Origin: Sulfuricella sp.
GTDB taxonomy: Bacteria > Pseudomonadota > Gammaproteobacteria > Burkholderiales > Sulfuricellaceae
Length of the DNA stretch: 12,492 nucleotides
Direction: 5' to 3'
NCBI GenBank assembly: GCA_019911785.1
Contig: JAIOJM010000288.1
Coordinates: 1-12,492 of the forward strand
The notes below the pieces were generated by a model, which saw only the letters and a program-made list of their open reading frames with translations, was not told the origin of the DNA and ran no database searches. Of this stretch, positions 6,597 to 12,492 are shown one piece after another. Position numbers and translations under genes: made by a program. Every line of letters begins with the position of its first letter. Position 1 is the stretch's first letter.

Positions 6597-7318
6597 CTTG
6601 GTCCCTCCTGAAGAATGTGAGTAAAGCCGAATCTATGCAAATCCAGTTCCTGGCGCGCCGAGAAGTCGTTTGCAGGGCATCCGGTGCCGACAGAAACTGT
6701 TCCTGTGGCGCGTTCCAGTTCGTCACGCGCAAATACATGGAGCAGGTCGGCAGCCGCCCGATAGAACGGGCTCTCCGTCATCGAATGGATGTCCCGCCGC
6801 AAGGCCTCCATCCAATCGAGATGCGCGGCAACGAATTCTTCATATGCGCCGGGAGCACCCCGCTCCAGCAGGAGCCCCGCGTATTCCAGGATCAATGCAA
6901 CGTGATCCGGGTAGGCCTTGAAGTCCGACGGAAGCTCGATGCCGTCGGCGCGGTAGCGCTTGAGCATCTCGATGGCCGGGTCGCCCATCAGCATATCTTT
7001 TTCCTTGCTGCACTCGGCGCTGGGGTTCGATCCCGCCCAGGCCTTGTACACGCTCTCCACCGGCACCACATAAGGTGGAAACGGCCCCTTGAATGTCTGG
7101 TAGTATTCGTCCGTCAGCAATTCCGTGATTTCCGCCAACGATCTGCCCTCTGCGACCAAAATCAGCCGCTCCGAAGCCACCCCGGGGATATCCTTCAGAA
7201 CATGAGCCAGTGCGCCGCTCAGGGCGTTCTCCACAAACTCCGGCGTCGGCATCCTGAAGCATTCGGCCAGTGCATGGTAGATGGCGATGCGGGTTCCATT
7301 CCCGATGTTTCCACTCAT
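6593..7318 (-). CDS. TorD/DmsD-family chaperone for the molybdoenzyme
   Basis: A 241-residue all-helical cytoplasmic protein. Family signatures are EYYQTFKGP followed by PYVVPVESVYK (about 71-92) and the conserved YPDHVALILEYAGLLLERG (136-154). Such chaperones bind the Tat signal of a molybdenum enzyme and hold it back from export until the cofactor is in place; here the client is presumably the 862-aa subunit encoded upstream. The gene follows the monoheme cytochrome by 89 bases containing two hairpins and is translationally coupled to the c554-type gene. The ribosome site is weak (AGAGAGA). The C-terminal 40 residues beyond the TorD fold look unremarkable. The specific subfamily is not recognised. 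Confidence 0.85.
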   Translation of the reverse strand: MSGNIGNGTRIAIYHALAECFRMPTPEFVENALSGALAHVLKDIPGVASERLILVAEGRSLAEITELLTDEYYQTFKGPFPPYVVPVESVYKAWAGSNPSAECSKEKDMLMGDPAIEMLKRYRADGIELPSDFKAYPDHVALILEYAGLLLERGAPGAYEEFVAAHLDWMEALRRDIHSMTESPFYRAAADLLHVFARDELERATGTVSVGTGCPANDFSARQELDLHRFGFTHILQEGPR

Positions 7319-7348
7319 TGTTCAGTCTCTCTCTATGGCTTCGTAAGC

Positions 7349-7402
7349 GGCCGGCGCATCAGCCTGGGCATACGCCGGCCATCATGCCCGCACGAGGCGG
7401 GC
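7349..7402 (-). other. Tandem intra-operon hairpins
   Basis: Two perfect stems lie in the 89-bp gap before the chaperone gene: GCCCGC / GCGGGC (7386-7391 and 7397-7402, 5-base loop) and GGCCGGCG / CGCCGGCC (7349-7356 and 7373-7380, 16-base loop). Neither is followed by a T-run on the minus strand, so they are more likely RNA-processing or stability elements than terminators. Confidence 0.6.
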
Positions 7403-7407
7403 CGCAC

Positions 7408-7791
7408 CTACCAGGAGCGTTTCAGCAGGTCCGCCCGGGATGCGCCGATCTTGTAGAAATTCTCGTCGTGTTCGCTTACGTCCTCCCATTTGAAGTTGCG
7501 GATCGTGACCCCGGTGCCACTGGGCGTCCACTGGTCCTTGGCAAAATCCGGATTGCCATAAAAGACGGGTGCGGTCGCCCCGGGACCGGCGCTGTGGCAG
7601 CGAACGCAGGCGAAGGGGCTGAAGTTGTATGCCGTCTTCCAGTCCGAGAGACTGACACGCCGCTCCTTCAGGGCGTTGACAACCCTCTCGTCCACCCGCT
7701 TAACGGTGGGGACCGCCACGTCCCCTGAGAAACTTGGCGCGCTCGCGGCCAGAAGGCCGACGGCGCCAATGACAAGTCCGATGCGTTTCAT
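7408..7791 (-). CDS. Small monoheme c-type cytochrome, exported, family not recognised
   Basis: A 127-residue protein with an N-terminal signal peptide (MKRIGLVIGAVGLLAASAPS) and a single heme site CVRCH at 62-66. No methionine occurs after the start codon, so the sixth heme ligand cannot be Met; the only other histidine is H108 in SEHDEN, so ligation is either His/His or open. Tryptophans at 51, 88, 102 and 127 and the NFKWEDVSEHDENFYKIG stretch have no family I know. The start at 7791 has AGGAGG nine bases upstream. It follows the Fe-S subunit gene by 38 bases, in the position where related operons encode a membrane or cytochrome subunit, so it may be a third subunit of the complex (inference). 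Confidence 0.85.
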   Translation of the reverse strand: MKRIGLVIGAVGLLAASAPSFSGDVAVPTVKRVDERVVNALKERRVSLSDWKTAYNFSPFACVRCHSAGPGATAPVFYGNPDFAKDQWTPSGTGVTIRNFKWEDVSEHDENFYKIGASRADLLKRSW

Positions 7792-7829
7792 ATGCGATCC
7801 CTCCTCAAATGTGTTTTCGGCCAGCCTGC

Positions 7830-8456
7830 TCACGTCTTCTTCCTCGCTAGCGGCTTGAGATAGATGTTGCTCGGATTGATGCCGAAGAAGTTGATGTCGA
7901 GCACCTCGCGTCCGCTCGCCGCCACCTGTTTGAGCAGCTCTTCCCGGTCGCCGAAAGTCATGACCCGTCCGGGGCACTTGGAAGAACATGCCGGCGCCCA
8001 TTGCGCACCCGCGTTGTCAGCGCGCTCGCCCCACTCGATGCGCGCCGGACGCTCGCTCTTGTGGGCGCAGAACGTGCACTTGTCCACCACGAAGTCGCCT
8101 TTCGAGTTCTTCACGTTGGTAGGCCGCGGCACGCCGTAAGGGCAACCCTTCACGCAGGCCCAGCAGCCGATGCACTTTTCCTTGTCAACCAGCACCAGGC
8201 CGTCTGCCTCGCGCTTGTGGATCGCCTTGCCCGGCACCGGGCAGGAGGCGATGCATGCCGGCTGCTCGCAATGGTTGCAGTTCATGTACATGGCGAACCC
8301 AACCGGGTCCTTGTCCATGTCCGGCCCCACCATCACCACGTCGTTGCGCTGCCACTCCTTGGGAATGTGGTTTTCCAGCTTGCAGGCGAACACGCAGCTG
8401 CGGCAGTAGATGCACTTGTCCAGATCGAACAACATTGCCATTTGTTTCTTAGCCAT
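7830..8456 (-). CDS. Four-cluster [4Fe-4S] electron-transfer subunit (DmsB/PsrB/ArrB type)
   Basis: A 208-residue iron-sulfur subunit with sixteen cysteines in four groups: C15/18/21/25 (CIYCRSCVFAC), C60/63/68/72 (CNHCEQPACIASC), C95/98/101/105 (CIGCWACVKGC) and C127/130/157/161 (CTFC and APACSSKC). This is the standard pattern of four [4Fe-4S] clusters in the electron-transfer subunits of complex iron-sulfur molybdoenzymes. There is no signal peptide, as expected for a subunit exported together with its Tat-signal partner. The gene starts 15 bases after the catalytic subunit with GGGGAG as ribosome site. It should carry electrons between the molybdenum subunit and the cytochromes. No membrane subunit follows. 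Confidence 0.93.
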   Translation of the reverse strand: MAKKQMAMLFDLDKCIYCRSCVFACKLENHIPKEWQRNDVVMVGPDMDKDPVGFAMYMNCNHCEQPACIASCPVPGKAIHKREADGLVLVDKEKCIGCWACVKGCPYGVPRPTNVKNSKGDFVVDKCTFCAHKSERPARIEWGERADNAGAQWAPACSSKCPGRVMTFGDREELLKQVAASGREVLDINFFGINPSNIYLKPLARKKT

Positions 8457-8471
8457 TTTTTCGTCTCCCCG

Positions 8472-11060
8472 TTAAGCCTTGGTGATCCGGCACCAGTGAG
8501 CCTTGTATTCCTGAGCTCCACCGACCGTGTCACCATAGTTGTCCATCATCTGGTTCGGCGTATCCACGGCATCCATGTCCAGCCCCAGGTCCTTGCGCAC
8601 CAGGTTGCGCTTCTCGAAGTGGGCGGGCACCTGCACCGTGTTTTTCTCGATGCCGGGCCAAACCAGAGCCGGCAGCACCATGGAGCCAATGTGGGTCTCG
8701 ACCTTGACCTTGTCCCCGGTTTTCAGCCCATATCTGGCCGCCAATTCGGGATGCATCATGGCGAACTGATCGGGCGCGAGCTGGAGCAGTCCCGGCATCC
8801 ACATGGAGTACCCGTGCTGGGTCGGCGCCGACGGTCTGGCCGAGGTAAGGCTATGGGGGAATTTCTGCATCATGGCCGGGTCGGGCTTGCCCCACTTGAC
8901 CTTCCGCACCAGCTTGCCGCGCCAGGGGTTCACCACGTACTCGTCGGTGTAGACCGGGGATCGGTGACCGTAGGGGTTGGCCGGGGAGGTGAAGTACTCC
9001 GGCAGCGCACTGTGGCCGAGCGCCTTCAGTTTGTCATCGAACTCCTTGGTGTAGATGATGATCTTGTTGTGGTCGTTCGGAAAACGCCTGCCTTCCGGGA
9101 ACTTGTCGTTGGCCCACAGGAGTTTCCAGGCCGGGTGATCCAGGAACTGGACCTTGGTGCCGGGATGCTCCCCATCCACCAACTGCTCGGGACGCAGTGC
9201 CTTGGTGGCGGGATGGTCCTTGCCTGGGCATGGCCAGGCGATCGGATTGTCGCTCTTGTCCAGCCGTTGCCAAGTCAGGCCGCCGCTGGTTCCGGCGCGC
9301 CCGACACCTTCGTTCCAGTAGGTTTTCTTGTCATGGAAGCGGGCAGGCAGATTTTCTGTCCAGTATTCCTTCGGATACTTCTTGTCGAACTTGGCGATGT
9401 GGTGCGCCAGATCAATCCAGATGCTGACGATCGGCTTGGCCTCGCCCATGGGCTCGACGACCTTGTTGCGCCAGCGGATTGCGCGGTCGTCGCGGCGGTC
9501 GCCGATGTTGTCCTTCTCGTAGCCGGTGGCTTCCGGCAGGATGTAGTCGGCGAACATGCCGTGGACCCGCGGCCAGATCGTCGTCCACACCGACAACTCC
9601 AGATTGGGGCTGAGGTAGGCTTCCTGGATCTTCTTGCTGTTCTGGCGCATGGTGGTCCAACTCGCCGCATTGAAAACCGCCTTGATGGGATAGGGCTTGC
9701 CATGCAGGATCGCATCCTCGATGGCTGTCGGCAGAAGCAGGCCCGGCTTGTGGGCGGTCTCTGGCGGCTTGCCGTGCTTGAGGTCAGGCATGTCGAAATC
9801 AAAGCCACGGTTGTTCATGAACAGCGCGCCGCCGCCCGGCACCCCGATATTGCCGGTAATGGCGGTCAGGATGAAGATCATGCCGAAGTTCTGCGTCGCG
9901 TTGCAGTGCCCTGCGATGCCGTGGTTGGTCCATAGGGACGCGGGCTTGGTCGTGGCGTACTCACGGGCGATCCGCTTGATGTCCGCCTCCGGAATGCCAG
10001 TCATTTCCGACGCCCACTTCGGGCTATAGCCCTTCTCATTGACGAATTTCACCAACTCGTCGTAACCGATGGTCCAGTTCTTGATAAAGTCATGATCCAC
10101 CCAGCCGTTATTGACGATCTCGTGGATCATGCCGTAGACCATCGCCATGTCGGTGCCCGGTCGGATCGGCACCCACTCGTTGGCCTGCATGCCCCAAGGG
10201 TTGAGGATGGGATCGACGACCACCATCTTCGCGCCCTTCTTGACGATGTTCTCCAGGACGTGCCCGGACACCACGACCCGCTGTTCGGCCATGTTCGCGC
10301 CGAGCATGAGCAGGTACTTGGTGCTCTCCAGATCGTGTTGGCCAGAGATGGGATCGAAGCCGAAGCCGTTGCTGAACTTGCCCACGCCGGCACGCATCGC
10401 CACCGCATACTTGCCGGTGTCGTTGCACTGCGGGCCACCGCTGTCGATGTTCGGGGTGCCAATCATCTCACCGAAGCGCTCGAAAATGCCGAATCCCTCT
10501 TCCTCCTGGCGGGTGGTCTGCTCGATGACGATCGTGTGCGCCCCGTGCTTGTCGCGGATTTCCAGGAGTTTCTGCGCAATCTCGTCATAGGCTTGGTCCC
10601 AGCTGATTTCGCGGAACTTGCCGCTGCCGCGGGGGCCGACGCGCTTGAGCGGTTTCAGGATGCGGTACTTGTTGTAGCCCATCTGGATCGTGGACTGGCC
10701 CTTCGGACAGAGACGCCCGTCCTGGACGATGTCTTTCGGGTCGCCGTAGTTGTTGACGGCGCGGCCGTCCTTGACCCAAACCATGATGCGGCACTGGCTG
10801 TTGCAGTAGGGACAGCCGTTGCGCACCACCTTGTCGGGGAGTTCCGCCTGCTTGTCGCCGAACCGTACCGGAAGCGTGTAGGGAAACTGCTCGATGGTTT
10901 TTTCCTTGCTGGTGACTGCGCCCAGCGGGATGCCGTCGTCACCGGCGGCGAGTGCCAGCCTGGTTCCCTGCCAGTTCGCCCCCAGCATTGCGCCGGCCGC
11001 AGTGGTCAGCTTCAGAAAGCTGCGGCGGCCGTTTTGTTGCTTTTCGTCTGCGGTTGCCAT
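8472..11060 (-). CDS. Tat-exported molybdopterin oxidoreductase catalytic subunit (CISM family, substrate unknown)
   Basis: An 862-residue periplasmic molybdenum bis-MGD enzyme. The Tat signal is GRRSFLKLTTAAGAMLGA (11-28). A [4Fe-4S] site follows: CPYCNSQC then RLCPKG (C83, C86, C90, C118). PLKRVGPRGSGKFREISWDQA (from 137) is typical of the Psr/Phs/Arr group. The likely molybdenum ligand is C212 in GGPQCNDTGKY, with K217 five residues later and R184 28 residues before. WASEMTGIPEADIKRIA (349-365) is a general family motif. Size (862) and pairing with a 208-aa Fe-S subunit resemble ArrAB (about 854 and 234), but the ArxA motif GRGWG is absent and the substrate cannot be assigned. Arsenate, another oxyanion, or sulfur compounds are possible. 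The start has GGAGGT upstream and lies three bases after the small Tat protein stop. Confidence 0.93.
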   Translation of the reverse strand: MATADEKQQNGRRSFLKLTTAAGAMLGANWQGTRLALAAGDDGIPLGAVTSKEKTIEQFPYTLPVRFGDKQAELPDKVVRNGCPYCNSQCRIMVWVKDGRAVNNYGDPKDIVQDGRLCPKGQSTIQMGYNKYRILKPLKRVGPRGSGKFREISWDQAYDEIAQKLLEIRDKHGAHTIVIEQTTRQEEEGFGIFERFGEMIGTPNIDSGGPQCNDTGKYAVAMRAGVGKFSNGFGFDPISGQHDLESTKYLLMLGANMAEQRVVVSGHVLENIVKKGAKMVVVDPILNPWGMQANEWVPIRPGTDMAMVYGMIHEIVNNGWVDHDFIKNWTIGYDELVKFVNEKGYSPKWASEMTGIPEADIKRIAREYATTKPASLWTNHGIAGHCNATQNFGMIFILTAITGNIGVPGGGALFMNNRGFDFDMPDLKHGKPPETAHKPGLLLPTAIEDAILHGKPYPIKAVFNAASWTTMRQNSKKIQEAYLSPNLELSVWTTIWPRVHGMFADYILPEATGYEKDNIGDRRDDRAIRWRNKVVEPMGEAKPIVSIWIDLAHHIAKFDKKYPKEYWTENLPARFHDKKTYWNEGVGRAGTSGGLTWQRLDKSDNPIAWPCPGKDHPATKALRPEQLVDGEHPGTKVQFLDHPAWKLLWANDKFPEGRRFPNDHNKIIIYTKEFDDKLKALGHSALPEYFTSPANPYGHRSPVYTDEYVVNPWRGKLVRKVKWGKPDPAMMQKFPHSLTSARPSAPTQHGYSMWMPGLLQLAPDQFAMMHPELAARYGLKTGDKVKVETHIGSMVLPALVWPGIEKNTVQVPAHFEKRNLVRKDLGLDMDAVDTPNQMMDNYGDTVGGAQEYKAHWCRITKA

Positions 11061-11063
11061 GGC

Positions 11064-11297
11064 TTACACCTCCTCCGATACTTTTGAAATAAAGGATGCG
11101 ACGTTGGCGGACCGCTCTTGTAGCGCCTCGCCACGGCCAAAGCCGCCGAAAGACGCCGCTTGATCGCTTTCGCCGGTCGCCGCCTCGGCAGAGCCGGAGA
11201 TCGTGACGCCCGCCATCGTTCCCGCCACGACCACGCCCGCTCCGGCGACGATCCCGCCGCCCAGTTTGAGAAACCCTCTCCTCGACAATTCGTTCAT
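11064..11297 (-). CDS. Small Tat-signal protein, first gene of the oxidoreductase operon
   Basis: A 77-residue protein with a complete twin-arginine signal, SRRGFLKLGGG (5-15), and a hydrophobic stretch to about residue 35, ending SGSAEAA. The predicted mature part is only about 37 residues, rich in small residues and Glu, without cysteines. It resembles in layout the small Tat proteins placed before formate dehydrogenase genes, whose job is not well defined. The start at 11297 is preceded by AGGAGG eight bases upstream; the longer frame to 11381 would begin upstream of the sigma-54 promoter and is unlikely. It is 42 bases from the predicted transcription start and directly precedes the catalytic subunit gene. 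Possible roles are an assembly factor or a small subunit. Confidence 0.85.
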   Translation of the reverse strand: MNELSRRGFLKLGGGIVAGAGVVVAGTMAGVTISGSAEAATGESDQAASFGGFGRGEALQERSANVASFISKVSEEV

Positions 11298-11349
11298 TGT
11301 TTTCCTCCTGTCGTCATTTGGCTGACCATGCCCGCCACAAAACATGACT

Positions 11350-11365
11350 AGCAAGGTCTGTGCCA
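11350..11365 (-). promoter_or_regulatory. Sigma-54 (RpoN) promoter of the oxidoreductase operon
   Basis: The minus strand reads TGGCACAGACCTTGCT, with the invariant GG (11364-11363) and GC (11352-11351) at the correct -24/-12 spacing and TGGCAC-N5-TTGCT agreeing with the consensus. The transcription start is expected at about 11339-11340, giving a leader of roughly 42 bases to the first start codon. Confidence 0.85.
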
Positions 11366-11383
11366 GCAACATGAATAACACAA

Positions 11384-11396
11384 TAACTTATTGATT
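11384..11396 (-). promoter_or_regulatory. IHF binding site
   Basis: The minus strand reads AATCAATAAGTTA, an exact match to the IHF consensus WATCAANNNNTTR, in an AT-rich stretch about 50 bases upstream of the predicted start. This is the usual place for IHF to bend DNA between an enhancer and a sigma-54 promoter. Confidence 0.65.
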
Positions 11397-11435
11397 TATT
11401 TTGTTAATAGGCAGTGATCGCCGGGAATAGAGCGG

Positions 11436-11489
11436 CTGATTGGCGAGAAATCAGGGGAGGAAACGTAACGCCGGAGAAGGTGTGTTACG
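11436..11489. promoter_or_regulatory. Candidate enhancer sites for an activator of the sigma-54 promoter
   Basis: Two inverted repeats lie upstream of the IHF site: CTGATT-N7-AATCAG (11436-11454) and CGTAAC-N14-GTTACG (11464-11489). They are centred about 105 and 137 bases before the predicted start, in the range used by NtrC-type enhancer-binding proteins. No such regulator is encoded in the window. The remainder of the 11298-11559 gap shows no gene. Confidence 0.5.
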
Positions 11490-11559
11490 AAAATGAAACG
11501 GCTTCGTGAAGGATTGTTGCTATTCGACGCTACAGGGATGAACCGTCAATGGACGCGAT

Positions 11560-11985
11560 CTACGGGGCAATCTCGATATGGGCGATGGCGGTATCGCCTT
11601 TCGATACCCTGATCTCGAACCTGACCCGATTCCTTGCTGCGGCCACTGCCTCTTCGAGTACATTCGGCCCGGCAACCGGAAAGCGTGTCCGGCCCTCCTT
11701 GAGAACATAGGGCGTGGCGCCATGATCCAAGGTCACCGTTGCGCCGGCTCGATCGACGGAAACGACGGTTGCGTACCCGCTCTCCACCACGGTTCCGTCC
11801 AAAGCATAACCTCCACCACAAGCGACGCCAAGCTCGCCATGCAACATCAGAACCGTCAGAAATGCGAGATTGACCATGCGCTTCATCGCCCGCAGTTTGC
11901 CGGCGGCCCGATCGCTATTTCCGCGATCCGTCAGGCTCATGATGTCTGTTGGCAAAATACCATCTGAATGGTGTGGCAAAGTCAC
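11560..11985 (-). CDS. Small exported protein with degenerate CusF-like domain
   Basis: The C-terminal 85 residues align in outline with the CusF copper-binding OB fold: VVSVDRAGATVTLDHG, then TRFPVAGPNVLEEA and NRVRFEIRV. The histidine of TLDHG is kept, but the Trp and Met residues that bind copper in CusF are missing, so metal binding is uncertain. A hydrophobic segment VNLAFLTVLMLHGELGVA precedes CGGGYALDG and serves as signal peptide. The start is debatable: GTG at 11985 has an excellent AAAGGAG seven bases upstream and gives 141 residues with a long hydrophilic N-terminus, while ATG at 11886 gives a normal 108-residue exported protein but a poor ribosome site. It lies upstream of the oxidoreductase operon, separated by the sigma-54 control region. 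Confidence 0.7.
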   Translation of the reverse strand: MTLPHHSDGILPTDIMSLTDRGNSDRAAGKLRAMKRMVNLAFLTVLMLHGELGVACGGGYALDGTVVESGYATVVSVDRAGATVTLDHGATPYVLKEGRTRFPVAGPNVLEEAVAAARNRVRFEIRVSKGDTAIAHIEIAP

Positions 11986-12052
11986 AATTTTACTCCTTTT
12001 TGGGGCCTGGCTGCGCCACAAGAAAATCGTTAGGCGGCTTCTCGCCTTGCTT

Positions 12053-12337
12053 CTACTTTCGAGGAAAGTATGACCGAGTGCGTTTGAGTAGTTTCGTAGC
12101 TGTTACCATCACTGGCACTTCAATCAACGGCCCAACGACAGTGGCTAATGCTGCACCAGAACCAAGACCAAACACAACCATCGCTGTACCGATAGCAACT
12201 TCAAATTGAGTACTGGAGCCTATAAGGGCGACCATTGCTGCGTCTTCGTAGCGATAACGGAACAACCAAGCAACCAAGTACGTGCCAGCTAAAATCAGCA
12301 CGAAGTGAGGTTCCCCCGAAAAATAGTCTTCCAAGGG
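12053..12337 (-). pseudogene. C-terminal remnant of a second Acr3-type arsenite permease, cut by an insertion sequence
   Basis: The frame encodes roughly the last 95 residues of an Acr3 permease: IGSSTQFEVAIGTAMVVFG followed by SGAALATVVGPLIEVPVMV, matching residues of about 302-342 of the intact copy at 1653-2744, then a KLLKRTRSYF tail. The frame remains open at its upstream end, but no Acr3 N-terminus is present; an insertion sequence begins there instead. The DNA is visibly more AT-rich than the intact acr3, suggesting a different origin. A weak hairpin AGGCG/CGCCT (12032-12047) follows the stop. It cannot be a working transporter as it stands. Confidence 0.85.
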
Positions 12338-12492
12338 TGACGTAAAATAGACGTTACTTTGGAAAGGAAGACCATGAAGATACCGAAGCAGGAATACACC
12401 GCCGAATTCAAGGAACTGGCAGTCAAGCGGGTCAAGGAAGGGCTGACGCCCGGCGCGGCAGCCAAGGAACTGGGGCTGAACGAGCAGACCCT
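12338..12492 (+). mobile_element. Left end of an IS3-type insertion sequence (runs off window)
   Basis: The boundary is placed at TGACGTAAAATAGACG, because IS3-family elements start with TG and the permease homology ends here. The other end and any target duplication are outside the window, so the exact boundary is an estimate. Confidence 0.65.
12374..12492 (+). CDS. IS3-family transposase OrfA, N-terminus
   Basis: The first 39 residues (MKIPKQEYTAEFKELAV then KRVKEGLTPGAAAKELGL) are the start of the helix-turn-helix DNA-binding domain of an IS3/IS911-type OrfA. AAAGGAAG precedes the ATG. The gene is cut by the right window edge, so it is not known whether the element is intact. It is the only plus-strand gene in the window and has interrupted the acr3 remnant. 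Confidence 0.85.
   Translation, partial: MKIPKQEYTAEFKELAVKRVKEGLTPGAAAKELGLNEQT

Noticed and set aside
5836..6738. 300-aa alternative frame on the minus strand across the c554-type gene
   Set aside because: It is offset from the frame that contains four CxxCH motifs and a signal peptide, and has none itself.
8001..9935. 644-aa open frame on the plus strand
   Set aside because: It lies antisense to the catalytic and Fe-S subunit genes, shows His/Val-rich low-information sequence typical of a reverse-frame shadow in GC-rich DNA, and matches no family.
8472..11060. Assignment of the molybdoenzyme as arsenite oxidase AioA or ArxA
   Set aside because: There is no Rieske small subunit as in AioAB, and the GRGWG-type motif of ArxA is absent. 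ArrA cannot be excluded but is not proven.
8472..11060. Assignment as formate dehydrogenase because of the small Tat protein upstream
   Set aside because: The Cys/Sec-His motif of formate dehydrogenases is missing around C212 and the protein is shorter; no FdhE or cytochrome b subunit follows.
10092..11087. 331-aa open frame on the plus strand
   Set aside because: Antisense shadow of the Tat and Fe-S-binding N-terminal part of the molybdoenzyme; no motifs.
11391..11407. FNR-like box (TTGAT...GTTAA) upstream of the sigma-54 promoter
   Set aside because: The half sites are seven bases apart rather than four and the right half is poor; the stretch is better explained as AT-rich flank of the IHF site.

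Overview
This window looks like an accessory (arsenic and anaerobic-metabolism) region of a high-GC Gram-negative bacterium, most likely a betaproteobacterium. That placement is an inference from gene style, base composition and family content, not from a marker gene. All genes lie on the minus strand except an insertion-sequence gene at the right edge, so the natural reading order is right to left.

Right edge (12492-11560): the start of an IS3-type transposase gene on the plus strand sits against the 5'-truncated C-terminus of an Acr3-type arsenite permease. Next comes a small exported protein with a degenerate CusF-like domain. A 262-bp control region follows (11298-11559). It has a textbook sigma-54 promoter (TGGCAC-N5-TTGCT), a consensus IHF site upstream of it, and inverted repeats further up that could bind an enhancer-binding protein.

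Main operon (11297-5255): this promoter drives seven genes. They encode a 77-aa Tat-signal protein, an 862-aa molybdopterin oxidoreductase with its own Tat signal, a 16-cysteine four-cluster ferredoxin subunit, a small monoheme c-type cytochrome, a TorD-type chaperone, a tetraheme c554-type cytochrome, and a tetraheme NapC/CymA-type quinol dehydrogenase. A strong Rho-independent terminator follows, and only 16 bases after it a diheme c4-type cytochrome gene begins (5120-4407). There is no NrfD-type membrane subunit. The membrane link appears to be the CymA-like cytochrome, giving a proposed chain of quinol pool - CymA-like - multiheme cytochromes - Fe-S subunit - molybdenum site. The substrate cannot be read from sequence. 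An arsenic or related oxyanion is a reasonable hypothesis because of the neighbourhood and because ArrAB of Shewanella is also fed by CymA, but the protein does not carry the ArxA hallmark and could equally be a Psr/Phs-like enzyme or a new branch.

Middle (4406-3236): tandem hairpins, the last ending in TTTT, precede moaA, which makes the molybdopterin precursor that the oxidoreductase needs.

Left part (3205-1): an arsenic-resistance operon arsR - acr3 - arsP-like permease - small Cys-rich AhpD-like protein - arsM (cut by the window edge). The arsR promoter is near consensus, holds a palindromic operator in its spacer, and predicts an essentially leaderless arsR transcript. A second promoter/operator lies between arsR and acr3. 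Together the left operon would sense As(III), export it, methylate it and export methylated arsenic, while the right operon would perform a periplasmic redox reaction.
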